From Desulfobacterales bacterium (GTDB taxonomy: Bacteria; Desulfobacterota; Desulfobacteria; Desulfobacterales; ETH-SRB1), in contig JASEIZ010000084.1 in NCBI GenBank assembly GCA_030017395.1, positions 1-8,302 on the forward strand: DNA of 8,302 nucleotides. Reading direction: 5' to 3'. Positions 6,025 through 8,302 of the stretch are shown here, one piece after another (position 1 is the first letter of the stretch; every line of letters starts with the position of its first letter). Position numbers and translations under genes: made by a program. The notes under the pieces are model-generated. The model did not search any database. It was given only the letters and a program-made list of their open reading frames with translations, and was not told the DNA's origin.

Positions 6025-7152
6025 ATGCTTTCTTTTACCCCAAGCCAAAAATTAGAAAACAGGCTGAAAATTCTCCAGGGGTTATTAGCTGAAACATATA
6101 AAGACCTGGAGGCCTTATCCCCTGATGAGACGAAATATATTCATCGTTGTGCCTTTATCAGTAATATCGGAGCTTCAACCAGAATAGAAAACGCTGTTCT
6201 AACCGACCAGGAAATCGAATGGGTCGATACCACTTTGAATGACTATGGTAAGGTAACCGCTTTTGAGGGAAAGAAATCTTTTATTCTGGACAAGCTTTCA
6301 AAGGATAGAGAACGAAGTGTTGAAGAGGTAGTTGGTTGCCGACAAGTGCTGACAACTGTTTATTTGCAAGCCGATGAACTTTTCCCTCTATCAGAAGTTA
6401 CTATTCGTGGACTTCATCATGATTTGCTTAGGTATTACCCTAAAGTATCAAGTCATGCAGGAGGATACAAGACAGCACCGAACAGGGTTATCTCTATCAA
6501 TCACGAAACCGGAGAGGAACGTGTGGTATTAGATCCATCTCCTCCCGGCATTATAACAGCAACTGCCATGGCAGAGCTGACCAACTGGTATAATAACACA
6601 ATCCAGAACTATCCGTGGGCCATATTAGTTGCCACAGAATTTGTATTTCGTTTTCTGGCCATTCACCCATTCCAGGATGGAAATGGGCGACTGGGACGGG
6701 CGCTTTTTATCCTGGCTTTATTTCACTCCGGCGATAAATATCTGACAAGTATTACGCCCTACATTGCTTTTGATCGTCACATTGAGCAAAACCATACACT
6801 TTATTATTCAATCCTTCACCAATGTTCTGAAGGCAAGTTTAAATCAGAACCCACACAATACAAATTAGAGCCGTTAGCCTGGTTTTTCATTAATATTCTG
6901 GAATCTTCTTTAGCCGATATTGAAATTTATCGTAAGCGATATAACAACCTGCAAAAGCTTTCTGAATCAGCATCGACTGTTTTGAAATGCTTTAAATCCG
7001 CCCCGGAAAAACGTCTGAAGGTTGGCGACATCGTAGAAAAGACAGGTCTCCCTCGCCGGACTGTACAATATGCTCTTAAAACACTTACAAAAAAAGAATT
7101 ACTCCAGATACTGGGACGGGGTGCCGGAAGCCGCTATCAACTTGTGTTTTGA
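6025..7152 (+). CDS. Class II Fic protein with C-terminal winged helix
   Basis: Fic enzymes transfer AMP (sometimes another nucleotide moiety) from a nucleotide to a hydroxyl side chain of a target protein. The 375-aa product contains the complete active-site motif HPFQDGNGRLGR (214-225, catalytic H214) and, upstream of it, the inhibitory-helix motif STRIEN (51-56, with E55), which fits (S/T)xxxE(G/N). This placement makes it class II, self-inhibited in cis. The beta-hairpin flap region lies around GGYKTAPNRVISI (146-158). Residues about 312-375 form a winged helix-turn-helix (KVGDIVEKTGLPRRTVQYALKTLTKKELL), suggesting DNA binding and possible autoregulation. The start is firm: AAGGA (6015-6019) is 5 nt before the ATG. 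A Cys-rich small ORF and a type III mod gene follow on the same strand, and such proteins are common in accessory and defence regions. The target is unknown. Confidence 0.95.
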   Translation: MLSFTPSQKLENRLKILQGLLAETYKDLEALSPDETKYIHRCAFISNIGASTRIENAVLTDQEIEWVDTTLNDYGKVTAFEGKKSFILDKLSKDRERSVEEVVGCRQVLTTVYLQADELFPLSEVTIRGLHHDLLRYYPKVSSHAGGYKTAPNRVISINHETGEERVVLDPSPPGIITATAMAELTNWYNNTIQNYPWAILVATEFVFRFLAIHPFQDGNGRLGRALFILALFHSGDKYLTSITPYIAFDRHIEQNHTLYYSILHQCSEGKFKSEPTQYKLEPLAWFFINILESSLADIEIYRKRYNNLQKLSESASTVLKCFKSAPEKRLKVGDIVEKTGLPRRTVQYALKTLTKKELLQILGRGAGSRYQLVF

Positions 7153-7173
7153 GATAAAAAGAAAGGAATTAAA

Positions 7174-7275
7174 ATGTATTTTCCCCCTAAAAGGCTAATA
7201 GGATGTTGCTGTCAGGATGTACATAAAACGGCATGCCAGATATGTTTCCATTTGCTTATGCGGGCCTGTAACTGA
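7174..7275 (+). CDS. Possible 33-aa Cys-rich small protein
   Basis: A short frame begins at an ATG with a good Shine-Dalgarno (AAAGGA, 7163-7168, 5 nt before the ATG) and ends at TGA 7273-7275. The peptide has six Cys in 33 residues (11, 12, 13, 21, 24, 32), including a CCC run and a C21-x-x-C24-x-H26 arrangement that could bind metal. It is nested between fic (21 bp after its stop) and mod (26 bp before its ATG), so all three could be one transcript. It could be a small functional protein, a leader peptide coupled to mod translation, or chance. I recognise no homologue. Confidence 0.35.
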   Translation: MYFPPKRLIGCCCQDVHKTACQICFHLLMRACN

Positions 7276-7301
7276 TACAATAAATTTAAAGGGATTAATC
7301 A

Positions 7302-8302
7302 ATGAATGGCAAATCGCTGGGTATAAAACAGGAAAAAATTGAAAGGCTCAAAGAACTACTGCCTGAAGTTTTTACAGAAGAAAAAATCGACTGGGAAAAA
7401 CTGAAAGCAACGCTGGGCGAGGACATAGAATTCAAAAACGAGCGTTATGTTCTGAACTGGGCCGGAAAATCCGATGCGTTCAAAGTATTGCAGTCACCGA
7501 CAACTGCGACACTTGTTCCTGATAGAAATGAGTCAGTTGATTTTGATGATACGGGGAATGTTTTCATTGAAGGCGAAAATCTTGAAGTTCTGAAAGTTCT
7601 CCAAAAATCATATTTCGGCAAGATAAAAATGATCTATATAGATCCCCCGTATAATACAGGCAACGACAATTTTATCTATCCTGACAGGTTCTCTGAAACA
7701 AAAGAAGAATATCTTGAAAGAATCGGGGATAAGGATGAATTGGGATACATGACCAGAGAAGGTCTGTTCAGGAAAAACAGTAAAGACAGCGGGCATTATC
7801 ATTCCAACTGGCTTTCAATGATGTATCCGAGACTGTTTCTGGCAAGGAACTTGTTGAAAGATGACGGGGTTATTTTTGTGTCTATTGATGATCATGAGGT
7901 TCATAATTTAAGATTATTAATGAATGAGGTTTTTGGGGAGGAGAATTTTGTTGCGAATGTTGTTTGGGAGAAAAAATATACACGCAGCAATGATGCTAAA
8001 TGGTTTTCTGATAATCATGATCATATCTTAGTTTTTTCTAAAAACAAAGAAAGCCTGAAATTTAATTTGCAAACACGAACTGAAGAACAATTAAAATCTT
8101 ATTCAAATCCCGATAACCACCCAAAAGGCAAATGGAAAGCAACCCCTTTGCATGCAAAAAGTGGATCAAACACAAAATCATATTCATATACATTCAAAAA
8201 TGGAATAATATGGACACCCCCAACAGGTACTTTCCGTAGATATAATGATGATGGTCTCGTAAAAAGTCTTGAAATCGTCATGCCGGACTTGATAAGCCTG
8301 CC
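7302..8302 (+). CDS. Type III restriction-modification DNA methyltransferase (Mod), N-terminal part
   Basis: Mod subunits methylate adenine N6 using S-adenosylmethionine and give the site specificity of type III systems, working with a Res helicase-nuclease. The frame runs open from an ATG with AAAGGG (7288-7293) 8 nt upstream to the window edge (333 codons). Visible: FIEGENLEVLKVLQKSYFGKIKMIYIDPPYNTGN (88-121) with catalytic DPPY at 114-117, then YHSNWLSMMYPRLFLARNLLKDDGVIFVSIDDHEVHNLRLLMNEVFGEENF, the standard Mod core, then the start of the target-recognition region (WTPPTGTFRRYNDD). DPPY first means the beta class, so the SAM-binding FxGxG motif should lie far downstream, outside the window. 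From residue 317 onward the reading frame is encoded by a mobile repeat and no longer resembles Mod, so the gene may be truncated or may carry an insertion. res is not seen. Confidence 0.9.
   Translation, partial: MNGKSLGIKQEKIERLKELLPEVFTEEKIDWEKLKATLGEDIEFKNERYVLNWAGKSDAFKVLQSPTTATLVPDRNESVDFDDTGNVFIEGENLEVLKVLQKSYFGKIKMIYIDPPYNTGNDNFIYPDRFSETKEEYLERIGDKDELGYMTREGLFRKNSKDSGHYHSNWLSMMYPRLFLARNLLKDDGVIFVSIDDHEVHNLRLLMNEVFGEENFVANVVWEKKYTRSNDAKWFSDNHDHILVFSKNKESLKFNLQTRTEEQLKSYSNPDNHPKGKWKATPLHAKSGSNTKSYSYTFKNGIIWTPPTGTFRRYNDDGLVKSLEIVMPDLISL
8250..8302 (+). repeat. Third copy of the MITE-like repeat, inside mod
   Basis: GATGGTCTCGTAAAAAGTC (8250-8268) is 17 of 19 identical to the left terminus of the complete element, and positions 8256-8293 match 3580-3617 at 36 of 38 bases, through the first arm of the ATGCCGGA hairpin. 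After ACTTGAT the sequence departs (the second hairpin arm TCCGGCAT is missing), so this copy is diverged or rearranged. The window ends before its other side. It is translated in the mod frame as DGLVKSLEIVMPDLISL. Confidence 0.8.

Noticed and set aside
7608..8281. Two minus-strand frames (64 and 60 codons) opposite mod
   Set aside because: Mod is continuous with canonical motifs on the plus strand; the antisense frames have no support.

Overview
The window looks like chromosomal DNA of an AT-leaning, selenocysteine-using Gram-negative bacterium. My best guess is a member of the Desulfobacterota (Desulfobacterales-like). This guess rests on the selA gene followed by a degenerate GGDEF-like gene, the RAYT-type transposase relic, and the intergenic palindromes with ATGCCGGA/TCCGGCAT and ATTCCGGC/GCCGGAAT stems. 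It is a lineage inference from memory, not a proof.

Layout. On the minus strand (1-1977), selA (SelA, 473 aa) is followed 38 bp downstream by a partial gene with a GGDEF-like fold that has lost the GGDEF signature. A 250-bp AT-rich divergent spacer (1978-2229) holds a solo copy of a repeat terminus and a dyad next to the plus-strand gene rfbB/rmlB (dTDP-glucose 4,6-dehydratase). After rfbB comes a 438-bp gene-free block built of palindromes: an IS200/IS605-end-like hairpin, an imperfect TACCC/GGGTA hairpin, and a complete 133-bp MITE/BIME-like element with 19-bp terminal inverted repeats. Then follow an unrecognised 283-aa helical protein, a 10-TM EamA/DMT transporter, and a decayed RAYT (REP-associated tyrosine transposase) on the minus strand. 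The last third is an accessory region: a class II Fic protein with a C-terminal winged helix, a 33-aa Cys-rich small ORF, and the 5' part of a type III (beta-class) DNA methyltransferase mod gene.

How the parts relate. The same repeat family appears three times: a solo terminus upstream of selA, the complete copy before the 283-aa gene, and a copy inside mod at the right edge of the window, where it is read in frame and replaces the expected Mod sequence. The RAYT relic is a plausible, unproven, source of the transposition activity. The Fic-microORF-Mod cluster is the most defence- or stress-like part. Its fic promoter carries repeated CGCAAC boxes overlapping a good -35/-10 pair, which suggests repression, possibly by the Fic protein's own winged helix. 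I see no tRNA, rRNA or CRISPR array and no convincing rho-independent terminator.
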